A DNA stretch of 64,000 nt from Enterobacter hormaechei subsp. hoffmannii (GTDB taxonomy: Bacteria; Pseudomonadota; Gammaproteobacteria; Enterobacterales; Enterobacteriaceae): assembly GCF_001729745.1 (NCBI RefSeq), contig NZ_CP017186.1:3472001-3536000 (forward strand), read 5' to 3'. The notes under the pieces are model-generated. The model did no database searches. It was given only the letters and a program-made list of their open reading frames with translations, and had not been told where the DNA came from. A program made the position numbers and the translations under genes. Below, piece by piece: positions 41,123-50,837 of this stretch (position 1 is the stretch's first letter; every line of letters starts with the position of its first letter).

Positions 41123-41668
41123 TTAAAACAGCAGCGATGACGAGGTGTCGAACGCCGCACGGCGGCGTTTTTCGGCACTCATCTGTTCGAGCTTATCGCG
41201 ATCGACGCAGACCAGCGCATGCGTCGGACAGGCTTCCATACACGCCGGACCGGCGTCGCGGTGGTAGCAGAGGTCACATTTATTGGCTTCGGCTTTCTCC
41301 GCGCGCACGCTGAGCCCGATACCGCTGTTGCGCACCACCGGGCGAACGACCACCTCCATCGCGCCATACGGACACGCCACCACACAGGTTTTGCACCCGA
41401 TGCAGCGCTCCTGCATCACATGCACAAAGCCTTTCTCGCGCTTAATCGCCCCGTTCGGACAGACGTTGGCGCACGGCGCGTCTTCGCACTGGCGACAGAT
41501 AGCGGCAGTGGAAATATTCACGCCTTTAATGACGTGGATGCGCGGCAGGAAGGTATCGGGGGTCAGGGAGGCGCAATCCTGCTCCGCCTGATGGGAAACC
41601 ACGCACGCCACTTCACAGGTACGGCAACCAATGCATTTGCTGGCATCGGCCATAATAAAACGGTTCAT
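41123..41668 (-). CDS. hydN: HydN, four-cluster ferredoxin-like electron carrier
   Basis: A 181-residue iron-sulfur protein needed for full formate dehydrogenase H activity. Four cysteine groups each able to hold [4Fe-4S] are visible: CIGCRTCEVAC, CRQCEDAPCANVC, CIGCKTCVVAC and CDLCYHRDAGPACMEAC. The ATG at 41668 follows GGAGAAGC; a start five codons earlier is less likely. The C-terminus AAFDTSSSLLF is a few residues longer than in E. coli. Six bases separate it from hypF. Confidence 0.94.
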   Translation of the reverse strand: MNRFIMADASKCIGCRTCEVACVVSHQAEQDCASLTPDTFLPRIHVIKGVNISTAAICRQCEDAPCANVCPNGAIKREKGFVHVMQERCIGCKTCVVACPYGAMEVVVRPVVRNSGIGLSVRAEKAEANKCDLCYHRDAGPACMEACPTHALVCVDRDKLEQMSAEKRRRAAFDTSSSLLF

Positions 41669-41702
41669 CTGCTTCTCCGGCATAACTGTTATGCGCGAAG
41701 CT

Positions 41703-41719
41703 ATTCATAAACCGTGCCA
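41703..41719 (-). promoter_or_regulatory. Sigma-54-type promoter of hydN-hypF (weak -12)
   Basis: On the minus strand TGGCACGGTTTATGAAT has a perfect -24 element (TGGCAC) but ATGA instead of TTGC at -12. It lies about 35 bases before the hydN ATG. The E. coli hydN-hypF operon is sigma-54/FhlA dependent, which supports the call despite the weak -12. Confidence 0.55.
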
Positions 41720-41765
41720 ATATTTAATGCATTGATTTTGAAGATAAATAAAAAAGAAGAGGATC

Positions 41766-41791
41766 TGTCATCGTCATTTGTGACGATGACA
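41766..41791 (-). terminator. 11-bp perfect dyad between ascG and hydN
   Basis: TGTCATCGTCA-TTTG-TGACGATGACA. On the minus strand it lies ten bases past the ascG stop and is followed by GATCCTCTTCTTTTTTATTT, so it can act as the ascG terminator. It also sits about 50-75 bases upstream of the hydN promoter, next to TGTCGACGTC, which recurs near the hyc/hyp control region, so it may overlap an FhlA site. Confidence 0.55.
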
Positions 41792-41801
41792 GATGTCGAC
41801 G

Positions 41802-42815
41802 TCAGCGATGCGGGCCGTCAATGACGGAGCCGCGCAGGATAAGCTCGCCGGAAAAAGTTTGCTGAGGCTTAAACTCACCGCCGTCGAGCATGAAGATCAG
41901 GCGGCTGATGGTCTCCTGGATCATCTCCGTTACCGGAATACGCACGCTGGAGAGGGACGGCACGATATAGGGCGCGATTGCCACGTCGTCAAAGCCGATG
42001 ACGGACACCGCGCCCGGCGTGGCGACGCCGCTCTCGTGCAACTGCCTGATGGCACCAATCGCCATATCGTCGTTACTCGCCACCAGCGCGGTAAACGTTT
42101 CGCCGCGGGTGAGCAGCTGAGAGACCGCCGCCGCGCCGCTGGCCGGGCTCCACTTCCCTTCGGCGATCAGCGGGTCACGCAGGGCAATGCCGTGCTGCGC
42201 CAACGCGTCCTTGTAGCCGGAAAGACGCTCCACGCCGGTGGGGGAATCCAGCGAACCGGTGATAAACGCAATCTCCCGGTGGCCTTTCGCGATCAACTGC
42301 GATACTGCGTCCTGACACGACGCTTTATGATCGGACCAGACGCTGTGGCTGCTGTTTTTCCGCAAACGGCGGTTGAGCACCATAATCGGCTGCTCGCATT
42401 TCTCAATAATTTCGTCCAGCGCTTCCACGCTCAGAAAACGCGGGTAGATGATCACCGCGTCGCAGCGCATGTCGAGCAGGTACTGGATCGCCTCGCGCTC
42501 CTCTTCGGCGCTGTGCTTGCCGTCCGCCAGGATCAGCTGACGCCCCTTCTCTTCCGTCATCCGCGCGGCGTTAAACAGCAGCTCGCTAAAGTAGACCCCA
42601 TGGTACAGGGTGTTTGTCACCACCAGCCCCAGGGTCTGGGTGCGTTTGGTCGCCAGGTTTCGCGCCAGCAGATTGGGGCGATACCCGCTCTCTTCGATGG
42701 CCTGAAACACGCGGTCTTTCGTCTCCTGGCTGACGTAACCGTTCCCCGACAGCACCCGGGAGACCGTCGCTTTCGACACGCCTGCCCGCTTCGCCACTTC
42801 CAGCATCGTGGTCAT
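41802..42815 (-). CDS. ascG: AscG, LacI-family repressor of ascFB
   Basis: A 337-residue repressor. The LacI helix-turn-helix and hinge helix are MTTMLEVAKRAGVSKATVSRVLSGNGYV and SGYRPNLLARNLATKRTQTLGLVV; the ligand domain includes SNDDMAIGAIRQLHESGVATPGAVSVIGFDD. It represses the divergent ascFB beta-glucoside operon through sites of the form TGAAACCGGTTTCA. Its length equals E. coli AscG. Confidence 0.95.
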   Translation of the reverse strand: MTTMLEVAKRAGVSKATVSRVLSGNGYVSQETKDRVFQAIEESGYRPNLLARNLATKRTQTLGLVVTNTLYHGVYFSELLFNAARMTEEKGRQLILADGKHSAEEEREAIQYLLDMRCDAVIIYPRFLSVEALDEIIEKCEQPIMVLNRRLRKNSSHSVWSDHKASCQDAVSQLIAKGHREIAFITGSLDSPTGVERLSGYKDALAQHGIALRDPLIAEGKWSPASGAAAVSQLLTRGETFTALVASNDDMAIGAIRQLHESGVATPGAVSVIGFDDVAIAPYIVPSLSSVRIPVTEMIQETISRLIFMLDGGEFKPQQTFSGELILRGSVIDGPHR

Positions 42816-42950
42816 AGTGTTATTCCATTCAAAACCGATGAGCCGCAGTGTACTTCACCGCAGAAAAATTGTCGCAGCGGCGTTATCACGCTTTTTTCGG
42901 CCACGAGTGATCGTCATCACGAAACGAAAAAATGCATAAAAAGTGGTCTT

Positions 42951-42995
42951 GTTTCATTAAAAGAAACTCATGATGATTATGTGAAACCGGTTTCC
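42951..42995 (+). promoter_or_regulatory. AscG operator region
   Basis: TGAAACCGGTTTCC at 42982-42995 matches the AscG site with one deviation from perfect symmetry. A looser GTTTC-N7-GAAAC dyad lies at 42951-42967. Both are in the ascG-ascF divergent gap, placed to control ascFB and ascG. Confidence 0.8.
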
Positions 42996-43029
42996 TACAC
43001 TTCTCACAACGATAACAGGATCACATCCG

Positions 43030-44481
43030 ATGGCAAAAAATTACGCTGCGCTGGCAAATGACGTGGTTAGCGCGCTGGGCGGTAAAGAGAACATCATCGC
43101 CGTCACCCACTGCATGACGCGCCTGCGCTTCGTTCTGAAAGACGAAAGCCTTACCGACGCCGCGCGTCTGAAAAGCATCAGCGGCGTGCTCGGCGTGGTG
43201 CGCAACGACAACCAGTGCCAGGTGATCATCGGCAACACCGTGTCCCAGGCATACCGTGAAGTGGTGAGCCTGCTGCCCGCCAACCTGCAACCTGCCGTAG
43301 CGGAAGGTCCACAGAAGCTTACGCTGCGCCGGATTGGCGCCGGGATCCTCGACGCGCTGATCGGCACCATGTCTCCGCTGATCCCGGCGATCATCGGCGG
43401 GTCGATGGTCAAGCTGCTGGCGATGATCCTTGAGATGACCGGCGTGCTGGGCAAAGGTGACCCGACGCTGACGATCCTGACCGTTATTGGCGACGGCGCG
43501 TTCTTCTTCCTGCCGCTGATGGTGGCGGCTTCCGCAGCGGTGAAGTTCAAAACCAACATGTCCCTGGCGATAGCCATTGCGGGCGTACTGGTTCACCCGA
43601 GCTTTATCGAGCTGATGGCGAAAGCGGCGCAGGGCGAGCATGTAGAATTTGCCTTAATTCCGGTGACGGCGGTGAAATACACCTATACCGTTATCCCGGC
43701 CCTGGTGATGACCTGGTGCCTGTCGTATATCGAACGCTGGGTGGATCGCATCACCCCGGCAGTGACGAAAAACTTCCTCAAGCCGATGCTGATCGTGCTG
43801 ATTGCCGCCCCGCTCGCCATCGTACTGATTGGCCCGCTCGGGATCTGGATCGGCAGCGCCATCTCCGCGCTGGTCTACACCATTCACGGTTATCTGGGCT
43901 GGCTCTCCGTTGCCATTATGGGCGCGCTGTGGCCGCTGCTGGTGATGACCGGGATGCACCGCGTGTTTACGCCGACCATCATCCAGACCATTGCCGAAAC
44001 GGGCAAAGAAGGGATGGTGATGCCGTCGGAAATCGGCGCCAACCTGTCGCTCGGCGGTTCGTCGCTGGCGGTGGCGTGGAAAACCAAAAACCCGGAGCTG
44101 CGCCAGACGGCGCTGGCGGCTGCGGCCTCCGCCATCATGGCGGGGATCTCTGAACCGGCCCTGTACGGCGTGGCGGTACGCCTGAAGCGTCCGCTGATTG
44201 CGAGCCTGATCAGCGGTTTTATCTGCGGCGCGGTGGCGGGCATGGCAGGTCTTGCCAGCCACTCGATGGCGGCGCCGGGGCTGTTCACCAGCGTGCAGTT
44301 CTTCGACCCGGCCAACCCGATGACCATCGTCTGGGTGTTTGGCGTGATGGGTCTGGCGGTGGTGCTGTCGTTTGTGCTGACCCTGCTGTTAGGGTTTGAG
44401 GATATCCCGGTAGAAGACGAAGCCGAAAAAGCACGCGCCCTGCAAACCGCACCGGTACAGAACAAAGCAGCAGAAGCATAA
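43030..44481 (+). CDS. ascF: AscF, arbutin/cellobiose/salicin PTS EIIBC
   Basis: A 483-residue PTS permease for aromatic and other beta-glucosides. The N-terminal EIIB domain has the phosphorylated Cys in VTHCMTRLRFVLKDE (near residue 30). The EIIC domain covers about 100-460 with ten or so spans, including the GISEPALYGV motif (near 375). There is no EIIA domain, so it relies on the glucose-type EIIA (Crr). ascB follows after 18 bases. Confidence 0.95.
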   Translation: MAKNYAALANDVVSALGGKENIIAVTHCMTRLRFVLKDESLTDAARLKSISGVLGVVRNDNQCQVIIGNTVSQAYREVVSLLPANLQPAVAEGPQKLTLRRIGAGILDALIGTMSPLIPAIIGGSMVKLLAMILEMTGVLGKGDPTLTILTVIGDGAFFFLPLMVAASAAVKFKTNMSLAIAIAGVLVHPSFIELMAKAAQGEHVEFALIPVTAVKYTYTVIPALVMTWCLSYIERWVDRITPAVTKNFLKPMLIVLIAAPLAIVLIGPLGIWIGSAISALVYTIHGYLGWLSVAIMGALWPLLVMTGMHRVFTPTIIQTIAETGKEGMVMPSEIGANLSLGGSSLAVAWKTKNPELRQTALAAAASAIMAGISEPALYGVAVRLKRPLIASLISGFICGAVAGMAGLASHSMAAPGLFTSVQFFDPANPMTIVWVFGVMGLAVVLSFVLTLLLGFEDIPVEDEAEKARALQTAPVQNKAAEA

Positions 44482-45924
<1,443 letters not shown>

Positions 45925-45930
45925 CCTGTT

Positions 45931-45964
45931 TTGCCGGGTGGCGGCGTTGCCTTACCCGGCCTAC
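45931..45964. repeat. Single REP unit after ascB
   Basis: GCCGGGTGGCGGCGTTGCCTTACCCGGCCTAC, one REP palindrome between convergent ascB and hycI. Confidence 0.85.
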
Positions 45965-45983
45965 AAACTGCTCGATGCGGTTT

Positions 45984-46469
45984 TCACCCTCTCCCCTCTG
46001 GGGAGAGGGCCGGGGTGAGGGGCTGAAAACCCCCGTCCCCAACCCACCCGGCAAGCCGTGAATACACCACGTCCACCGCCTCTTTCACCGGCGGCGTCAT
46101 CGGATAATAAAACCCGACGATGTCCGGCTGAATGCCCAGAAACAGCACCTCACCCACGTCGTCTTTAATCTGATCCACCAGGTAGTTCAGCGGCATGTTG
46201 TGGGTGGTCATCATAAACATCTCGGCGATGTCGTCCGGGTCAATCAGGCGGATCTCGCCGGGGTTGAGCCCCATATCGGTGGCATCGACGATTAACAACC
46301 TGTCCGGGCGCAGCTCGCGAATGGCCACCACGTCGTTTTCCGGCGCGCTGCCGCCGTCAATCACCACCCAGTTGCCTGGCGGGTTCGCGGCGCACATCTC
46401 CGCCAGCAGCGGGCCCGCGCCGTCGTCGCCCATCATGCTGTTGCCGACACACAGTAAAACGTCAGTCAC
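45984..46469 (-). CDS. hycI: HycI, hydrogenase 3 maturation endopeptidase
   Basis: A 161-residue nickel-dependent M52 protease that trims the C-terminus of HycE after nickel insertion. Metal ligands Asp16 (GDDGAG), Asp62 (IVDATDMG) and His90 (MTTHNMPL) match those known for E. coli HycI. The C-terminal 14 residues (FQPLTPALSPEGRG) are encoded by a dispersed GC palindrome and replace the usual tail, making the protein about five residues longer than in E. coli. It overlaps hycH by eight bases; last gene of hyc. Confidence 0.94.
   Translation of the reverse strand: MTDVLLCVGNSMMGDDGAGPLLAEMCAANPPGNWVVIDGGSAPENDVVAIRELRPDRLLIVDATDMGLNPGEIRLIDPDDIAEMFMMTTHNMPLNYLVDQIKDDVGEVLFLGIQPDIVGFYYPMTPPVKEAVDVVYSRLAGWVGDGGFQPLTPALSPEGRG
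45985..46025. repeat. GC-rich palindrome copy 3, overlapping the hycI 3' end
   Basis: ACCCTCTCCCC-TCT-GGGGAGAGGG forms a ten-base stem with an extra arm CCGGGGTGAGGGG. It is the same family as 7850-7896. On the minus strand it is read as codons for the last residues of HycI. Confidence 0.8.
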
Positions 46470-46872
46470 GTAATCTCCTCACCATCAGGTAGATGGCGCT
46501 CTCCTGATGAATATCGTGCAGCATGCCGAGCAGCGTTTTGCTCCACGCCTGCTGCGCCGGGGTTTGTACGCTCAGCACCGCGTCAAAGGCGTTGGCGAGC
46601 ATCGTGATATGGTTGGCGTCTATAACGATCTCGCCGTACTTCGGCACGCCCTCCATTTTGCGCCGCGCCACGCTGCCCTCCTCCAGCGTGGCGATCCACG
46701 CCAGGTACTCGGGCCACGGGCAGCTTAACGCCGCCTCCAGGCAGTCGATCACCCCGAGGTGGTGCCCAATCGCCAGGCTGTAATAGACCACCTGCTGCGC
46801 CGCATCCGGCGTGGCATCGTTCTCATCAATAAACTTACGGCTCAGCTGGCTGAACACCACCGTTTCACTCAT
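46462..46872 (-). CDS. hycH: HycH, hydrogenase 3 assembly protein
   Basis: A 136-residue cytoplasmic protein required for conversion of the HycE precursor; precise activity unknown. The family-typical start is [41 protein letters not shown]. Its length equals the E. coli protein. It overlaps hycG by four bases and hycI by eight, within the hyc operon. Confidence 0.94.
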   Translation of the reverse strand: MSETVVFSQLSRKFIDENDATPDAAQQVVYYSLAIGHHLGVIDCLEAALSCPWPEYLAWIATLEEGSVARRKMEGVPKYGEIVIDANHITMLANAFDAVLSVQTPAQQAWSKTLLGMLHDIHQESAIYLMVRRLRD

Positions 46873-47636
46873 CGGATACGCGCCTCATCCACAATACTGT
46901 TCAGGTTTGCCACGATCTCATTGAGACGCGGATCGTTCTCGGCCTCCAGCCAGCGCGCCACCTGATGGTCGCCCTGGCTCAGCAGGCGCAGATAATCGTC
47001 GGCAATCTGACGGCCATAGCGGTACCCCGCCAGCCTGCGCGCCGTGCGGTCGATCTTCACCCGCAGCGGCTGCACCATATCCGGGTGCAGGAGAGTGGCT
47101 GGCTGGTTGTCCAGCTCGCCCGGCTCGCGGGCGTGGATCTTCTGCTCCAGCAGGCCGAGCGCCATGGCAAAACCGTACAGCGTGGCGGCGGGCGTCGGCG
47201 GGCAGCCCGGAATGTAAACGTCCACCGGCACGATTTTGTCGGTGCCGCCCCAGACGCAGTAAAGATCGTGGAAGATGCCGCCGCTGTTGCCGCAGGCGCC
47301 GTAGGAGATGCAGATTTTCGGATCCGGCGCAGACTGCCAGGCGCGCAGCGCAGGCGAGCGCATCGCGCGGGTGACCGCGCCGGTGAACAGCAGGATATCC
47401 GCGTGGCGCGGGGACGGCACCACTTTGATGCCGAAGCGTTCGGCGTCAAACAGCGGCGACAGGGTGGCGAAGATTTCGATCTCACAGCCGTTGCAGCCGC
47501 CGCAGTCCACGCGATAGACGTAGGCCGAGCGTTTGATTTTTTTCAGCAACGACGCCTTCATGCTGGCGATGGACTCCTCCACCGTCAGCGGCACCGGAAT
47601 GCCGTTAGCGTCGCGCGGGCCGAGTAAGTTTTCCAT
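46869..47636 (-). CDS. hycG: HycG, hydrogenase 3 small subunit (FHL complex)
   Basis: A 255-residue iron-sulfur subunit homologous to the NuoB/PSST subunit of complex I. Cluster cysteines are seen in [21 protein letters not shown] and PGCPPTPAA, ligating one [4Fe-4S]. It relays electrons between HycF/HycB and the Ni-Fe site of HycE. The long C-terminal helix-rich extension ([20 protein letters not shown]) is typical of HycG. Confidence 0.96.
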   Translation of the reverse strand: MENLLGPRDANGIPVPLTVEESIASMKASLLKKIKRSAYVYRVDCGGCNGCEIEIFATLSPLFDAERFGIKVVPSPRHADILLFTGAVTRAMRSPALRAWQSAPDPKICISYGACGNSGGIFHDLYCVWGGTDKIVPVDVYIPGCPPTPAATLYGFAMALGLLEQKIHAREPGELDNQPATLLHPDMVQPLRVKIDRTARRLAGYRYGRQIADDYLRLLSQGDHQVARWLEAENDPRLNEIVANLNSIVDEARIR

Positions 47637-48178
47637 CAGCTGGCCTCTCTCATATGACGGGTTAAATCGATGCGGTCAGACGGCAGCAGGCATTTCTGAC
47701 GTTTGCACTCCGGGCAGGTTTCGAAGCTTTCACGGTGATGCTCCGCACGCACGTCGCCGTTGTGCTTCAGCAGCGCGATGGCGTAGTCGATCTCTTTTTG
47801 CACGGCGAACGGACGCTTGCAGACGCGGCAGTTGCACAGCGCAAAGCGCGACTGCTGGAGGAAATCCTCTTTTTTCCACACCGCCAGCTCGTACTCCTGA
47901 GACAGGCGAATGGCTACCGTCGGGCAGACCTCCTCGCAGCGGCCGCAGAAGATGCAGCGCCCGAGGTTAAACTGCCAGGCCAGCTCGCCGGTTTTCAGGT
48001 CCGTTTCCACCGTTAAGGCATTCGACGGGCAGGCGTTGACGCAGGCCGCGCAGCCGATGCACTGCTGCGGGTTGTGCTCCGGCTTGCCGCGAAAGTTTTT
48101 ATCCACCGGCATCGGCTCCAGCGGATAACTGCTGGTCTGCGCGCCGGTTTTGATCACTTTTTTGATAAAGGTAAACAT
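47636..48178 (-). CDS. hycF: HycF, FHL 2[4Fe-4S] ferredoxin-like subunit
   Basis: A 180-residue NuoI-like protein with two ferredoxin motifs, [16 protein letters not shown] and [16 protein letters not shown], plus further Cys pairs in the C-terminal part ([19 protein letters not shown]) that may hold zinc or another centre. It forms part of the electron path of formate hydrogenlyase. It abuts hycG by one base and hycE upstream by nine. Confidence 0.95.
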   Translation of the reverse strand: MFTFIKKVIKTGAQTSSYPLEPMPVDKNFRGKPEHNPQQCIGCAACVNACPSNALTVETDLKTGELAWQFNLGRCIFCGRCEEVCPTVAIRLSQEYELAVWKKEDFLQQSRFALCNCRVCKRPFAVQKEIDYAIALLKHNGDVRAEHHRESFETCPECKRQKCLLPSDRIDLTRHMREAS

Positions 48179-48187
48179 GACGAGTCC

Positions 48188-49903
48188 TTATTTCAGCGGC
48201 GAGTTCTTACGCTCGATGCTGTAGCGCTCAAGCTCTTTGTACGGCACCACCTGGCTTTTCTTCTTGCGCACGTCCACGACGGTCATGCGGTCGGTGCAGG
48301 AGTAGCACGGGTCGAGGCTGCCGATGATCAGCGGCGCGTCAGAGACGGTGTTACCGCGCAGCATGTAGCGCAGGGTTGGCCAGTTGGCGTAGGTCGCCGC
48401 ACGGCAGCGCCAGCGGTAGAGCTTCTGGTTGTCGCCGGTCATGCTCCAGTGAATGTCATCCCCGCGCGGCGCTTCGGCGAATCCGAGGGCAAAGCGGTTT
48501 GGAATGTAGGTGAAGCCTTCCACCATCAGCGGGCCGCCCGGCAGGTTATCGAGGCCGTAGTCGATCATGTTCAGCGCAGTAAACACCTCGTTGATGCGCA
48601 CCTTCAGGCGGGAGATGACGTCGCAGCCCTGCTCGCTGTGCACGGTCATCGGCAGCAGGCCGTAGCCGACGAACGGGTGATCGGCGCGGGTGTCGCGGGC
48701 GTGGCCGCTGGCGCGCACCATTGGACCGACGTTGCTGAAGTCGCGGGCGATTTCCGGGTCAAGACGACCAATCCCGACGGTGCGCTGCTCGATGTTTGGC
48801 GTGCTGAGCAGCATGTCCACCAGCTCCTGCACGTCCCGGCGCATCTGCTGCGCCAGCTGGCGGGTCTGGATCATGTCGTCCTTCAGCAGGTCGCGGCGGA
48901 TCCCGCCGATCAGGTTCAGGCCGTAGGTTTTACGCGCCCCGGTGAGGATCTCCGCCATCTTCATTGATGCCTCACGCACGCGGAAGAACTGCATAAACCC
49001 GGAGTCAAAGCCGACGAAGTGGCAGGCCAGGCCGAGGTTCAGCAGGTGTGAGTGCAGGCGTTCCACCTCCAGCAGAATGGCGCGGATCATCTGCGCGCGT
49101 TCCGGCACCACGATCCCCATGCCGTTCTCCACCGAGGTGGTGTAGGCGGTGCTGTGGGCAAAGCCGCAGATGCCGCACACGCGGTCAGAAAGAAACGTGA
49201 CTTCGTTGTAGCCCATGCGGGTCTCCGCCAGCTTCTCCATGCCGCGGTGGACGTAGAACAGGCGGTAGTCGGCGTCGATAATGTTTTCGCCGTCGACGAA
49301 CAGGCGGAAGTGGCCCGGTTCGTCAGAGGTGACGTGCAGCGGGCCGATCGGCACCACATTATTCTTCTTGCTGCCCAGCTCGTTGATGAACTCGTAGGTT
49401 TCGCTGTCGGTTGTCGGGGCCGGACGCTGGCGGTAGTCCATGCTGTCCTTGCGCAGCGGATAGAGTTCATCCGGCCAGTCGTCCGGCAGCACCAGGCGAC
49501 GCTCGTCAGGCAGACCAACCGGCACCAGGCCGTACATGTCGCGCACTTCGCGCTCGCCCCAGACGGCGGCGGGTACGCGCGGCGTGACGGACGGGTACTC
49601 CGGCTTGTTCGGGTCAACTTCGACGCGCACGGTGAGCCAGCACTTCTCGCCCTGCTCCATCGACATCACGTAGTACACCGCATAGTTGCCGCACAGCTGA
49701 CGCTCGTCGTTGCCGAACAGCACCGACAGCCAGCCGCCCTGCTGGTAGTAAAGAAACTCCACCACTTCCGGCAGGTAGTTCACCTTAATGGTGACGGTTA
49801 CCTGGTCTTTGGTTTGCCATGACTCCTCCAGCACCACGCCCGGGAAAGCCTGATGCAACGCGGCGAGATACTGCTGACCTTTCTTTTCTTCAGACATAAA
49901 CAC
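48188..49903 (-). CDS. hycE: HycE, hydrogenase 3 large (Ni-Fe) subunit
   Basis: A 571-residue fusion of a NuoC-like N-terminal domain (about 1-170) and a NuoD-like Ni-Fe catalytic domain. Nickel/iron ligand pairs are SDRVCGICGFAHS (about 240-252) and SLDPCYSCTDRMTV (near 528-541). The sequence after the second pair (KKKSQVVPYKELERYSIERKNSPLK) is the extension removed by HycI. Two residues longer than E. coli HycE. Confidence 0.97.
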   Translation of the reverse strand: MFMSEEKKGQQYLAALHQAFPGVVLEESWQTKDQVTVTIKVNYLPEVVEFLYYQQGGWLSVLFGNDERQLCGNYAVYYVMSMEQGEKCWLTVRVEVDPNKPEYPSVTPRVPAAVWGEREVRDMYGLVPVGLPDERRLVLPDDWPDELYPLRKDSMDYRQRPAPTTDSETYEFINELGSKKNNVVPIGPLHVTSDEPGHFRLFVDGENIIDADYRLFYVHRGMEKLAETRMGYNEVTFLSDRVCGICGFAHSTAYTTSVENGMGIVVPERAQMIRAILLEVERLHSHLLNLGLACHFVGFDSGFMQFFRVREASMKMAEILTGARKTYGLNLIGGIRRDLLKDDMIQTRQLAQQMRRDVQELVDMLLSTPNIEQRTVGIGRLDPEIARDFSNVGPMVRASGHARDTRADHPFVGYGLLPMTVHSEQGCDVISRLKVRINEVFTALNMIDYGLDNLPGGPLMVEGFTYIPNRFALGFAEAPRGDDIHWSMTGDNQKLYRWRCRAATYANWPTLRYMLRGNTVSDAPLIIGSLDPCYSCTDRMTVVDVRKKKSQVVPYKELERYSIERKNSPLK

Positions 49904-49912
49904 TCTCTTTAA

Positions 49913-50836
49913 TCACGCCACCAGCAAGGAGACGAACGCTAAAAATGCAAAACCAAAACCAGCCCAGGTAATGCGTGACGTTTCGACAAAACGCAGGCGC
50001 GCCATGCTGTTTTCAAACAGGGCAATCACCAGCACGCCGATAAGCAGCTTGAGCGCAGCCACCACAACGGCCAGCAGCAGGCCGCCCGCAGAGAAGTGCG
50101 TCATCTGCCCCCACGGGAAGAAAACGCCGACGAACATCTGCAACACCACCAGCTGCTTGAGGCTGATGCCCCACTTCAGCACCGCAAAGCCGTAGCCGCT
50201 GTACTCGGTGAGTGGCCCCTCCTGCAATTCCTGCTCCGCTTCCGCGAGATCGAACGGCAGCTTGCCCATCTCGATAAAGGTGGCGAACGCGCAGGCGCAG
50301 AGCGCCAGCACCAGCGGGAGCGAACGTGAAACCGGCCAGTGGTAAACGGTGTCGGTGATGAAACTGATGTGGGTCGAGCCAGCAACCTGCGCGGCGACCC
50401 ACAGCCCCAGCAGCAGAATTGGCTCAACCAGCACGCCGAGCATCGCCTCACGACTGGCGCCGATACCCGTAAACGGGCTGCCGGTGTCCAGGCCCGCAAT
50501 CGCAAAGAAGAAACGCGCGATGGCGAAGAGGTAGATCAGCGTAATCAGATCGCCAAGCACGGGCAGCGGCGAGCCCACCGTCACTACCGGCAGCGCGGTG
50601 GCGATGGTCAGCATCACGCCGACCATCACGAACGGTGTCAGGCGGAACACCCAACCTGCGGCATCCGGCGCGACGCTCTGACGGGAGAGCAGCTTGAAGA
50701 GATCGCGGTACTCCTGGAGCACGCCAGGCCCGCGACGGTTGTGCAGCCGGGCGCGCGCCACGCGCGTGATGCCCGACAGCAGCGGCGCGGCGGCAAACAG
50801 CACCAGCGCCTGAAGTATTGCCAGTAACAAACTCAT
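49913..50836 (-). CDS. hycD: HycD, FHL membrane subunit (NuoH-like)
   Basis: A 307-residue inner-membrane protein with about eight spans, homologous to the NuoH subunit of complex I, anchoring the hydrogenase. The signature RRGPGVLQEYRDLFKLLSRQ lies near 35-54, and ETSRITWAGFGFAFLAF at the end. The ATG at 50836 with AGGAGCC upstream gives the E. coli length; an earlier in-frame ATG lies inside hycC. One base separates it from the hycC stop. Confidence 0.95.
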   Translation of the reverse strand: MSLLLAILQALVLFAAAPLLSGITRVARARLHNRRGPGVLQEYRDLFKLLSRQSVAPDAAGWVFRLTPFVMVGVMLTIATALPVVTVGSPLPVLGDLITLIYLFAIARFFFAIAGLDTGSPFTGIGASREAMLGVLVEPILLLGLWVAAQVAGSTHISFITDTVYHWPVSRSLPLVLALCACAFATFIEMGKLPFDLAEAEQELQEGPLTEYSGYGFAVLKWGISLKQLVVLQMFVGVFFPWGQMTHFSAGGLLLAVVVAALKLLIGVLVIALFENSMARLRFVETSRITWAGFGFAFLAFVSLLVA

Positions 50837-50837
50837 G

